From an uncultured Eubacteriales bacterium (GTDB lineage: Bacteria > Bacillota_A > Clostridia > Oscillospirales > Acutalibacteraceae): DNA of 6,079 nt. A program made the position numbers and the translations under genes. This document shows positions 1 to 5,461 of the stretch, piece by piece. The stretch spans positions 1 through 6,079 of the forward strand of contig CAKSGI010000119.1 in NCBI GenBank assembly GCA_934454005.1, in the 5' to 3' direction. The notes below the pieces were generated by a model. The model searched no databases, had not been told where the DNA came from, and saw nothing but the letters and a program-made list of their open reading frames with translations. Each line of letters opens with the position of its first letter. Position 1 is the stretch's first letter.

Positions 1-257
1 TGTTGAGAGAGTGTAAAGAATTAGGGTTTTACTTGATAGTTTATACTTGCAATGGGGAAGAAAAGTACAAAGGTATTAAAAAATATTTAAATAATAATAA
101 AATCCCTTATGATTCAATAAATGAAAATGCACCTTTTATAAATTTTGCATATAATAAGCTATATTATAACATTTTATTAGATGATAGGGCAGGATTAGAT
201 TCTGCTTATAGTACATTAAAAGAATTGATCAATAATATAAAGAATGGAGAGATATAA
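1..257 (+). CDS. HAD-superfamily phosphatase-like protein, C-terminal part (5' end outside window)
   Basis: The reading frame is open to the left edge, so this is the last 84 codons of a longer gene; the TTG at position 3 is an internal Leu codon, not a start. What is seen: 'GFYLIVYTCN' (a beta strand ending in the Thr of HAD motif II), then 'IKKYLNNNKIPYDSIN', then 'KLYYNILLDDRAGL', which supplies a Lys (motif III) and the Asp-Asp pair of motif IV. This pattern is typical of small phage HAD hydrolases that remove phosphate from nucleotides or other small substrates. The nucleophile motif DxD lies upstream and cannot be checked. The stop is 2 bp before the next start, and the GGAGAG at 246-251 inside this gene serves as the ribosome binding site of that gene, so the two are co-transcribed. 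Substrate unknown; the family call is fairly sure. Confidence 0.72.
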   Translation, partial: LRECKELGFYLIVYTCNGEEKYKGIKKYLNNNKIPYDSINENAPFINFAYNKLYYNILLDDRAGLDSAYSTLKELINNIKNGEI

Positions 258-259
258 TT

Positions 260-1066
260 ATGATAATTTTAAATAAAACAACTATAGAAACAAGCCAATT
301 CCCAAATGGAGAAACAAATATTTTAACAAAAATATCGAATATAGCTAAATGTGATGAAAATGTAATTGAATTTTTCTATGAAGATGATAAAGATTTAATA
401 CTTTTAATGATGGTAAAAATGGAATTGGATAATCTAGGATTTGAAAATACTCTTTTAGTGATCAAATACATGCCTTACTCAAGAATGGATAGAAGTGAAA
501 ATGGTAGTGTATTTACACTTAAACATGTATCAAAGCTTATAAATAGTTTGAATTTTCAAGAAATATATATATTAGAACCTCACTCAGATGTTACTCCTGC
601 ATTAATAGATAGATGTATTGTTTGTAAAACTAGCGAATATATTGCAGATGTATGTATAGATAAAGAAGGCTTAAATCCTGAAAAAGATGTTATTTATTAC
701 CCAGATGCTACAGCATATAAAAGATACAGTAAAAATTTTTCATATTTCAAATATCAATTAGTAGCAAATAAAGTAAGAGATTTTGAGACAGGAAAGATAT
801 TATCCTTAGAAGTAACAGGAGATTTGCCTAAAGGACGTTTTAATGCAATCATGGTAGATGATCTATGTAGTAGAGGAGGAACATTCATGTTAGGAGCTGT
901 AAAGCTTAACCAATTAGGTGCAAATAAAATATACTTAGCAGTAACGCATTGTGAAAATAGTATATTTGATGGAGATATATTAAAAACTGATTTAATAGAT
1001 AAGGTTTATTGTTCTGATACTATGATTCATAATCAAACACATGATAAATTAATAGTATGTAAATAA
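260..1066 (+). CDS. prs: Ribose-phosphate pyrophosphokinase-like protein (phage Prs family)
   Basis: Complete 268-aa protein with the two Rossmann-like halves of PRPP synthetase. Seen motifs: FPNGE at 14-18 (the FPDGE strand), YMPYSRMDR at 70-78 (the Y-P-Y-R-x-DR block), EPHSD at 106-110 where cellular enzymes have DLHS, PDATAYKR at 148-155, a catalytic-loop K171-x-R173, the PRPP-binding loop IMVDDLCSRGGT at 197-208, VTH at 228-230 and SDT at 252-254. In the family, the pyrophosphate of ATP is moved to C1 of ribose 5-phosphate. The protein is shorter than cellular Prs (about 310-320 aa), and its SRGGT loop is of the phage type. Phage members usually sit with a nicotinamide phosphoribosyltransferase (NadV). 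A related branch (Adps of the NARP1 pathway) pyrophosphorylates ADP-ribose to rebuild NAD+; which substrate this one uses cannot be read from the sequence. Start: ATG with GGAGAG 8 bp upstream. The symbol marks the family only. Confidence 0.88.
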   Translation: MIILNKTTIETSQFPNGETNILTKISNIAKCDENVIEFFYEDDKDLILLMMVKMELDNLGFENTLLVIKYMPYSRMDRSENGSVFTLKHVSKLINSLNFQEIYILEPHSDVTPALIDRCIVCKTSEYIADVCIDKEGLNPEKDVIYYPDATAYKRYSKNFSYFKYQLVANKVRDFETGKILSLEVTGDLPKGRFNAIMVDDLCSRGGTFMLGAVKLNQLGANKIYLAVTHCENSIFDGDILKTDLIDKVYCSDTMIHNQTHDKLIVCK

Positions 1067-1193
1067 TACTTGTACATAACACAAGACATAAAGTAATAAA
1101 CAAAAGATAAATGTTAATAAAAGAAATATTTTATTGCACATTTAGCGTTGAAAACAAGAGTAAATGAAAGAATAAAGAAGATTGAGGTTAAAT

Positions 1194-1376
1194 ATGAATG
1201 AATATAAGAGGGTCGTTTTAGAAAAATACAGTTGGGAATTAAGAGATGCTAATGAACTTGATAAAAAGAAAATTCACAGAGATAATAAGAAGTATTTAAG
1301 GAAATTGACAAGAAAAAGATTAAAGAATGAGGATAGAAAATCATATTGTTCTAATGAACATGAGTGCTTTTATTAG
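1194..1376 (+). CDS. Small basic protein of unknown function
   Basis: Sixty residues, very rich in Lys/Arg (central 'DKKKIHRDNKKYLRKLTRKR'), with an acidic/cysteine tail ending in CSNEHECFY. I do not recognise a named family; charge and predicted helix content would suit a nucleic-acid-binding peptide, but this is inference. A TTG at 1182 would add four residues, but GAGG at 1184-1187 sits 6 bp before the ATG at 1194 and inside the longer version, so ATG 1194 is preferred. Its stop codon TAG (1374-1376) overlaps the AGGAGG box of the methyltransferase gene, so the two are translated as a pair. It follows a 127-bp gap after the prs-like gene and is the first gene of the methyltransferase unit. 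Confidence 0.6.
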   Translation: MNEYKRVVLEKYSWELRDANELDKKKIHRDNKKYLRKLTRKRLKNEDRKSYCSNEHECFY

Positions 1377-1380
1377 GAGG
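1375..1380 (+). promoter_or_regulatory. Ribosome binding site that fixes the methyltransferase start
   Basis: AGGAGG overlaps the last two bases of the upstream stop codon and lies 6 bp before the ATG at 1387. The frame is open further upstream to an ATG at 1327, which would add 20 residues, but that stretch lies inside the upstream gene and has no comparable site. The first residues from 1387 (MKKYTVISLFSGAGG) are also where C5 methyltransferases normally begin. Confidence 0.85.
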
Positions 1381-1386
1381 TTAAAA

Positions 1387-2604
1387 ATGAAAAAGTATAC
1401 TGTAATTTCATTATTTTCTGGAGCAGGGGGCATGGATTTAGGCTTTAAAAATAGTGGTTTTGAAATAGTATGGGCAAATGATTTTGATTTAGATGCTACA
1501 ATTACATATAAAAATAATATAGGAAATCATATCACCCATGGAGATATTTGTAAAATCGATAGTAATGATTTACCTGATAATCCTGATATTGTGATTGGAG
1601 GTTTCCCATGTCAAGGTTTTTCAATAGCTAATACTAGTAGAAGTATGGAAGATAAAAGGAATTTTCTTTATAAAGAAATGCTTAGAATCATAAATGATAA
1701 AAAACCTAAAATATTTGTTGCAGAAAATGTTAAAGGAATATTATCAATGGCTAAAGGTAAAGTTATAGAAATGATAAAAAAAGATTTTGAAAAAATAGGA
1801 TATAAAGTAGATATAAAATTGCTAAATTCTGCCAACTATGGAGTGCCACAGGCTAGAGAAAGAGTAATATTTATTGGCAATAGGATAGGTGTAAAAAACA
1901 AATTTCCTAAGATAGGATATGTTAATGAAGTTAAGTTAAATTTAGTATCAAAAGATGAATATAGATCAAAATTAAAAAATTTCATTACAACAGAAGAAGC
2001 AATAGGTTTTTTAGAAAATGTTAAGTTATCTAAAGATGTTATTAATGTAAACAATAGATTGATTTATAATCATGTAGCTTATGAGAATGTAAGTGATAAA
2101 TTTTGGGGAAGAAAATATTCTGTAAATCAGGAAGAAATATGTGATTATCTTAAGTATTGGAGAAATAAAACTGGGTGGACAACTAAGAAAGTAGATGAAC
2201 ATTTTGGATATAAACATACTGCTGGACATTGGTTTAGAAAAGATAATAAATCAGGATCTATTCCTAAACCTGATGATTGGTGGGAGCTAAAAAAAATATT
2301 TGGATTTGATGATAAATATGATAAACAAGTTACTGAGTTTGTAGAAAAGGACATAAAATTTGAACAATCTTTAAGAATTACAAATTGGGATAGACCAAGT
2401 GATACAATAACGGCAACAAGTCCTGAAATTCATATTAATAAAAAAAGAAGATTATCGGTAAGAGAATGTGCTATACTTCAAACATTTCCAGATAATTTTA
2501 TATTCTATGGAAGTTTGAATTCTATGCATAGACAAGTAGGAAACGCTGTACCTGTTCTACTATCAGAAAATATTGCTAATTCAGTAAAGGAAATGTTAAA
2601 ATAG
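1387..2604 (+). CDS. DNA (cytosine-5-)-methyltransferase
   Basis: Complete 405-aa C5 methyltransferase, which transfers a methyl group from S-adenosylmethionine to cytosine C5 in a specific DNA sequence. Conserved motifs in order: motif I SLFSGAGGMDLGF (8-20, AdoMet binding), motif IV GGFPCQGFS (71-79, catalytic Cys75), motif VI ENV (113-115), motif VIII QARERVIFIG (155-164), motif IX region RRLSVRECAILQTFP (354-368) and motif X QVGNAVPV (383-390). Between VIII and IX lies the target-recognition region, here with an extra module at about 247-312 (see findings). No restriction endonuclease gene is visible, so it is probably an orphan phage methyltransferase, perhaps shielding phage DNA from host restriction; the target sequence cannot be predicted. 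It is coupled to the 60-aa gene upstream. The C-terminus looks natural (ends soon after motif X), but a recombination joint follows immediately. Confidence 0.96.
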   Translation: MKKYTVISLFSGAGGMDLGFKNSGFEIVWANDFDLDATITYKNNIGNHITHGDICKIDSNDLPDNPDIVIGGFPCQGFSIANTSRSMEDKRNFLYKEMLRIINDKKPKIFVAENVKGILSMAKGKVIEMIKKDFEKIGYKVDIKLLNSANYGVPQARERVIFIGNRIGVKNKFPKIGYVNEVKLNLVSKDEYRSKLKNFITTEEAIGFLENVKLSKDVINVNNRLIYNHVAYENVSDKFWGRKYSVNQEEICDYLKYWRNKTGWTTKKVDEHFGYKHTAGHWFRKDNKSGSIPKPDDWWELKKIFGFDDKYDKQVTEFVEKDIKFEQSLRITNWDRPSDTITATSPEIHINKKRRLSVRECAILQTFPDNFIFYGSLNSMHRQVGNAVPVLLSENIANSVKEMLK

Positions 2605-2634
2605 TTATATACATGGCACGCCTACTGCATTTTT

Positions 2635-2679
2635 ACCGAAATCAGAAAAACCGACATCGGTAAAACCGAAGTCGGATAA
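2635..2679 (+). repeat. Three tandem 15-bp dyad-symmetric repeats (iteron-like)
   Basis: Units start at 2635, 2650 and 2665: ACCGAAATCAGAAAA, ACCGACATCGGTAAA and ACCGAAGTCGGATAA. Each begins with a near-palindrome of the form ACCGA-NN-TCGGT; it is perfect in unit 2 (2650-2661), has 4-bp arms in unit 3 and one mismatch in unit 1. They are the most GC-rich stretch of a very AT-rich neighbourhood and encode the five-residue repeat PKSEK/PTSVK/PKSDN of the initiator linker. The symmetry within each unit suggests binding of a protein dimer. Confidence 0.75.
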
Positions 2680-2688
2680 CGTGACACT

Positions 2689-2735
2689 ACAAATAAATAC
2701 TAATACAAATAAAAATAATACAAATAAATATACTA
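2689..2735 (+). repeat. Three AT-rich direct repeats, period 15-16 bp
   Basis: Copies of ACAAATAAATA start at 2689, 2705 and 2720; the middle one reads ACAAATAAAAATA. The tract is almost free of G and C and codes for the Asn/Thr/Lys-rich linker. Its place right after the iteron-like repeats is what one expects of an easily melted origin element, although low-complexity Asn codons alone could also give such repeats. Confidence 0.55.
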
Positions 2736-3353
2736 CACAGCAACAAGTTGCTTGTAGTGGTAATGCTGTATCTTTAAACTTTTCTTGTGTTACAGGAATA
2801 GAAAATAACACACATCTTAAATTATCTAACAACCAATTTAAAAAAGTTTCTAATTGGGATATAGATAGATTGAGAAAAGCTATAAAGATATTTAAAGAAC
2901 AACAAGGACAATACTTTGCTTTATTAGAAAAAATATATTTGGACAATGGAAATTTTGTACCTAAAAGCAATAAATCTAACACTAATAGCAAAAATTCAGC
3001 TAACTTTACTCAAAGAAAGTACGACTATGATAAGTTAGAAGCACAGCTTTTAGGTTGGGAAGACATAGAAACAGAAGAGGAAACTAAACAAGAAACAATA
3101 GAAGAGCAAGTTAAACAAGCAAGTAAAAAAGAACAACTATGTGTAGAATTACTAAACTACATGGAAAGCAAAATAGGAAAAGTGCCTTTTAAGACATGGA
3201 TATTACCCTACGTAAAAGAAACTAAAACACAAATAATAATAGATCCTGATAACAATTTTACAAAAGGAATAATAGATAAAAGATATCTAGGGATTATAAA
3301 GGAATATGCGACTAATACAGGGAAAGAAATTATATGTAATTAGAAATTAGAAC

Positions 3354-3416
3354 AGGCACAAATAACCCAAAATAACTCTATACAGCGTTTTAAACATTAA
3401 AAAAGGGTAAATGCCT
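3354..3416 (+). other. Possible nested inverted repeats in the 116-bp gap before the 52-aa gene
   Basis: AGGCA (3354-3358) can pair with TGCCT (3412-3416), and inside it ACCC (3365-3368) with GGGT (3405-3408). The stems are short and the loop is long, with no T-run behind it, so this is not a terminator. At most it is a weak leader structure; it may be chance. Confidence 0.15.
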
Positions 3417-3459
3417 ATAAGAAACTTAAAAGAAATATTCGTAAGGAGTGTAGGTTAAC

Positions 3460-3618
3460 ATGTATAAGATAATTGATTTTGAATATAGAGATTATTATAC
3501 ACCACATGTTATAGAAGTTGAACCGTGGTATAAAGTAGAAAATATTAAAAGTGGAGAAACTAAATGGATAGATAAATATACTTTTTCAGAATTTAAAAGA
3601 CTAAATCTAATACAATAA
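3460..3618 (+). CDS. Small protein of unknown function (52 aa)
   Basis: ATG at 3460 with AAGGAG at 3443-3448 (11 bp spacing) and a closer AGGT at 3452-3455; the stop is TAA 3616-3618. The protein (MYKIIDFEYRDYYTPHV... to ...FKRLNLIQ) is rich in Tyr, Trp, Lys and Glu, with alternating hydrophobic/charged residues that suggest beta strands and a final short helix. No signal peptide or membrane segment is visible. I do not recognise a family. It is the first gene after the broken initiator and lies in the same direction as everything else. Small phage genes of this size with a good ribosome site are usually real. Confidence 0.5.
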   Translation: MYKIIDFEYRDYYTPHVIEVEPWYKVENIKSGETKWIDKYTFSEFKRLNLIQ

Positions 3619-3624
3619 ATATAG

Positions 3625-3778
3625 ATGAGCAATTTTGATAAAATAAATAAAAAAATATTAAAAATTTTAAAATACAGAACATTGGTTATTGTAGAATAAC
3701 TGATAAAGATTTTGATAGAAGTGTCGACATAGATAAATATTTAAAAGAAACTAAAAGTCCTTTTGTTAAAAAGAAATA
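3625..3778 (+). pseudogene. Probable frameshifted small gene
   Basis: An ATG at 3625 opens a 24-codon frame (MSNFDKINKKILK...) that ends early. A second frame, open from 3651 without any start codon, ends at 3776-3778 with the well-formed tail 'ITDKDFDRSVDIDKYLKET' plus a few residues. One more A in the A7 run at 3649-3655 would join them into a 51-aa protein. There is no strong ribosome site before 3625, and it starts 6 bp after the previous stop. No family recognised. It could be a decayed gene, a slippage site or a read error in the homopolymer. Confidence 0.35.
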
Positions 3779-3799
3779 ATTATATTATGAGGTGTTTAT

Positions 3800-4546
3800 A
3801 TGGAATTAGGTAATAGAAAATTTGCTTTTAAATCTTTAGTAGGTTCACATAATTACAACTTAAATATTGAAACAAGCGATAAAGATTATAAGGTTTTTGT
3901 ATTCCCGACTTTTGATGATTTATATTTTAATAAGTCTTATAGTAAATCTTGCATAGGGGAAACAGAGGACTATGATATTCATGATATAAGAAAATGTAAT
4001 AGCTTATTTTATAAAGCTAATGTAAATTTCTTAGAAGTGTTATTTAGTAATGATATAATACTAAACTACAATTTAGATTCTAAATCTATAGAGTTAATTG
4101 AAGAATTACTAAATATGAAAGATGATATAGCAAAAATGAATTTAAAATATTTATATAATGCTTGTATCGGTATGCATCTTAATAAAATGAAATATATAAC
4201 CAAAGGAACAGAAGGTACTCAATATTTAGTAGATTTATACGGCTATGACACAAAACAGTGTTTACATGCTTATAGAATATTAGATTTTTTAGTTAGGTAT
4301 GCTGACAATAACTTTACTGATTTCAAACAAGCTATTACTTATAACAAGACAGAAAGAGAATTTTTATTAGATATAAAGAATGGTAAGTACGATTTAGAAC
4401 GAGCAAAAGAAATAGTATCTACAACATTTAAGTATGTAGAAGAAAATTATAAAGATATATATTTATCTAAAGAGTTTAATGAAGAAACTAATGGTAAGTT
4501 ATTAAGCATCATAAAAGAATTAGTTAAGTTAAATTTAGAGGTGTAA
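3800..4546 (+). CDS. Predicted nucleotidyltransferase (DNA polymerase beta superfamily, RlaP/COG3541-like)
   Basis: Complete 248-aa protein. The N-terminal nucleotidyltransferase core is visible: GS at 15-16 in 'LVGSHNYNL', the metal-binding pair SDKDY (Asp27, Asp29), and a probable third carboxylate in 'DYDIHDIRK' (57-65). The segment 'NVNFLEVLFS' (75-84) and the helical part with 'GYDTKQCLHAYRILDFL' (148-164) match the conserved Lys-His-Arg pattern of the COG3541/RlaP group. Enzymes of this fold move a nucleotide to RNA, protein or small molecules; RlaP was named for association with RNA ligases and predicted to act in RNA repair. The true substrate is unknown, and no ligase gene is in this window. 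Start: ATG with GAGGTG at 3789-3794. It is coupled to the next gene, whose ribosome site GAGGTG (4538-4543) overlaps its final codons. Confidence 0.8.
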   Translation: MELGNRKFAFKSLVGSHNYNLNIETSDKDYKVFVFPTFDDLYFNKSYSKSCIGETEDYDIHDIRKCNSLFYKANVNFLEVLFSNDIILNYNLDSKSIELIEELLNMKDDIAKMNLKYLYNACIGMHLNKMKYITKGTEGTQYLVDLYGYDTKQCLHAYRILDFLVRYADNNFTDFKQAITYNKTEREFLLDIKNGKYDLERAKEIVSTTFKYVEENYKDIYLSKEFNEETNGKLLSIIKELVKLNLEV

Positions 4547-4548
4547 GA

Positions 4549-4869
4549 ATGAAAGTTAAAGATATTGTTAATGTAACAAGTGATAAATATATAGCTATTA
4601 CAGGAAGTGAAGGCTATGCAGAGATATCAGAAAAAGAGGAAATATTACATGATTATGCTGATGTAGAAGTAGTTAATTCAAATAATCCAACTAGAAAAGG
4701 TAGAGTGAAGAAAATGGCAGTTTCAGAAGTGACATTATCATATGTAGATGGTGAAATAGGAACAAGATTAATAAAAGATGTTAAATCAACAAGCTTAAAT
4801 AAAAACATCTTAAGAAAATATAAAAAGTTTATTGAAAAACTTGAGAAGGGCGAATTTAAAAAGCGTTAA
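4549..4869 (+). CDS. Hypothetical protein (106 aa), coupled to the nucleotidyltransferase
   Basis: The start ATG lies 2 bp after the stop of the nucleotidyltransferase gene, with GAGGTG 5 bp upstream, so the two are made together. The sequence suggests a small beta-rich N-terminal domain ('VKDIVNVTSDKYIAITG', 'ADVEVVNSN', 'VTLSYVDGEIGTRLIKDV') followed by a basic helix at about 84-106 ending in Lys/Arg. No signal peptide, no membrane span, no cysteine. I do not recognise the family. The tight coupling hints at a role connected with the nucleotidyltransferase, but this is only context. An 80-bp AT-rich gap with a promoter follows. Confidence 0.7.
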   Translation: MKVKDIVNVTSDKYIAITGSEGYAEISEKEEILHDYADVEVVNSNNPTRKGRVKKMAVSEVTLSYVDGEIGTRLIKDVKSTSLNKNILRKYKKFIEKLEKGEFKKR

Positions 4870-4898
4870 TGAAAAATAAAAAAATTTAATAAAATATA

Positions 4899-4927
4899 TT
4901 TACAATCTAATTTATGTATGTTGTTAT
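4899..4927 (+). promoter_or_regulatory. Predicted sigma-A-type promoter with extended -10
   Basis: TTTACA at 4899-4904 (5 of 6 to TTGACA), a 17-bp spacer, then TGTTAT at 4922-4927 (4 of 6) preceded by TG at 4919-4920, giving the extended -10 form TGnTGTTAT. It lies in the 80-bp gap before the ribbon-helix-helix gene and would start a transcript just before the strong ribosome site at 4934-4945. AT-rich DNA gives chance matches, so this is a prediction. Confidence 0.45.
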
Positions 4928-4933
4928 ATGTTT

Positions 4934-4945
4934 AAAGGAGGTGAT
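4934..4945 (+). promoter_or_regulatory. Very strong Shine-Dalgarno, AAAGGAGGTGAT
   Basis: Twelve bases match the complement of the 3' end of Firmicute 16S rRNA. It is placed for the ATG at 4950 (8 bp from GGAGG), not for the ATG at 4977, which has no site of its own. It therefore loads ribosomes at an 8-codon reading frame (4950-4976, MNKVTRVD) that ends in TAA directly before the next ATG. Confidence 0.8.
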
Positions 4946-4976
4946 AAAAATGAACAAAGTCACTAGAGTCGATTAA

Positions 4977-5183
4977 ATGGAGTTTCAAGAAAGACATGAT
5001 AGAAGATCTGTGGGGACAACAAGGCTTGTAGGTTTTAGGGCTACAAAAGACGAAGTAATAGAATTAAAATACTTAGCTTCTAAAAGAGGAAAAACAGTAA
5101 GTAATTACCTAAGAAGTTTAGTAATAGAGGATAAGAAAAAGATAGAACTAGAACAATTAGCTAAAAGTGTTACAGAAATATAA
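4977..5183 (+). CDS. Ribbon-helix-helix DNA-binding protein (MobC/Arc-like), with upstream in-frame stop
   Basis: Sixty-eight residues from ATG 4977. 'TTRLVGFRATKDEVIELKYLASKRGKTVSNYLRSLVIE' (about 14-51) has the ribbon-helix-helix layout: one beta strand whose alternating residues (T/R/V/F) would enter the DNA major groove, a first helix with 'KYLASKRGKT', a turn, and a second helix with 'VSNYLRSLV'. Such proteins bind operators or oriT-like sites as dimers; in phages they act as small repressors or accessory factors. The strong ribosome site serves ATG 4950 in the same frame. Codons 4950-4973 (MNKVTRVD) are followed by TAA and then this ATG, so the natural protein may once have been 77 residues with the stop arising by mutation. 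Present expression would need reinitiation at TAA-ATG. It has its own predicted promoter (4899-4927) and could regulate the genes behind it. Confidence 0.7.
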   Translation: MEFQERHDRRSVGTTRLVGFRATKDEVIELKYLASKRGKTVSNYLRSLVIEDKKKIELEQLAKSVTEI

Positions 5184-5200
5184 AAAGGGGAAGGTGTATT

Positions 5201-5434
5201 GTGAAAAAACTTAAAGAATTGTTAGAAAGTTGGGGCTATGAATTTAAAGGTTGTTGGGAAGATGGAATATTAGCTTGTACTGATGATAATATGATTGATA
5301 TTAGTAAAAGTTATAAAGGTTATGAAGTTGAAGTGATTTATTGGGTAAACGATAGCATAGGGAAAAGTACCAAATTTAAAAGTACAAGAGTAAAAGATAT
5401 AATAAAATTCTTAAAAAGTGAAAGAATTAATTAA
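5201..5434 (+). CDS. Hypothetical protein (77 aa)
   Basis: Begins with GTG at 5201, supported by GGGGAAGGTG at 5187-5196 just upstream; there is no ATG near the front. The sequence runs helix ('KKLKELLESWGYEF'), beta hairpin(s) around 'GCWEDGILACTDDNMIDIS', 'YEVEVIYWVND', and an end helix 'RVKDIIKFLKSERIN', an alpha-beta-alpha small domain by eye. Two cysteines and three tryptophans; no membrane segment. No family recognised. It follows the ribbon-helix-helix gene by 17 bp, probably in the same transcript. Confidence 0.65.
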   Translation: MKKLKELLESWGYEFKGCWEDGILACTDDNMIDISKSYKGYEVEVIYWVNDSIGKSTKFKSTRVKDIIKFLKSERIN

Positions 5435-5461
5435 AATAACTATTTTAAAAGGCTGGGGGAA

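Larger units (their letters stand above)
2635..2735 (+). other. Candidate phage replication origin inside the initiator gene
   Basis: The dyad-symmetric iteron-like units followed within 10 bp by an AT-rich repeat tract, both within the linker of a replication-initiator gene, copy the architecture of lambda ori within gene O. This is inference from layout; origin activity is not visible in sequence, and the gene's iteron-binding half is missing. Confidence 0.45.
2600..3343 (+). pseudogene. 5'-truncated phage replication initiator with DnaA domain I-like tail
   Basis: The frame is open from 2600 (stop at 2597-2599, inside the methyltransferase end) to the TAG at 3341-3343. There is no ATG until about codon 160 of the part after 2681. 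GTG 2681 is the only reasonable start (220 aa) and has no ribosome binding site. Seen: a repeat linker (PKSEK PTSVK PKSDN), an Asn/Thr-rich stretch, a Cys-containing section, 'WDIDRLRKAIKIFKEQQ', then 'FTQRKYDYDKLEAQLLGW' (residues 109-126 from GTG 2681), typical of the rear of clostridial phage helix-turn-helix replication proteins. Residues about 152-215 (LLNYMESKIGKVPFKTWILP...RYLGIIKEY) resemble DnaA domain I. The N-terminal winged-helix DNA-binding part normal for this family is absent, apparently lost at the junction with the methyltransferase gene. It could still make a C-terminal protein, but I judge it a remnant. The family assignment is from remembered pattern, not a search. Confidence 0.6.

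Noticed and set aside
1069..1085. CTTGT/ACAAG hairpin behind the prs-like gene, considered as a terminator
   Set aside because: Five-bp AT-rich stem with no following T-run.
1070..1099. Possible promoter TTGTAC - 18 bp - TAATAA before the 60-aa gene
   Set aside because: Only 3 of 6 matches in each box, and expected by chance in such AT-rich DNA; a promoter may exist in this gap but I cannot place it.
1836..2354. Three overlapping open frames on the minus strand inside the methyltransferase gene
   Set aside because: They lie opposite clear conserved motifs, have no ribosome sites and give low-complexity Ser/Phe/Ile-rich proteins; antisense shadows.
2613..2663. Short + frame starting ATG 2613 (MARLLHFYRNQ...)
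   Set aside because: Sixteen codons, no ribosome site and out of frame with the recognisable initiator sequence.
2743..2755. ACAAG-TTG-CTTGT small inverted repeat near the candidate origin
   Set aside because: Five-bp stem with a 3-nt loop inside coding sequence; too weak to call.
2605..2991. 128-aa minus-strand open frame opposite the initiator remnant
   Set aside because: Its repeats (DFGFTDVGF) are only the antisense reading of the 15-bp DNA repeats; no ribosome site, and all other genes are on the + strand.
3411..3458. 15-codon frame MPIRNLKEIFVRSVG ending 1 bp before the 52-aa gene, considered as a leader peptide
   Set aside because: GGG is only 3 bp from the ATG, there is no run of regulatory codons and no terminator hairpin; most likely chance.
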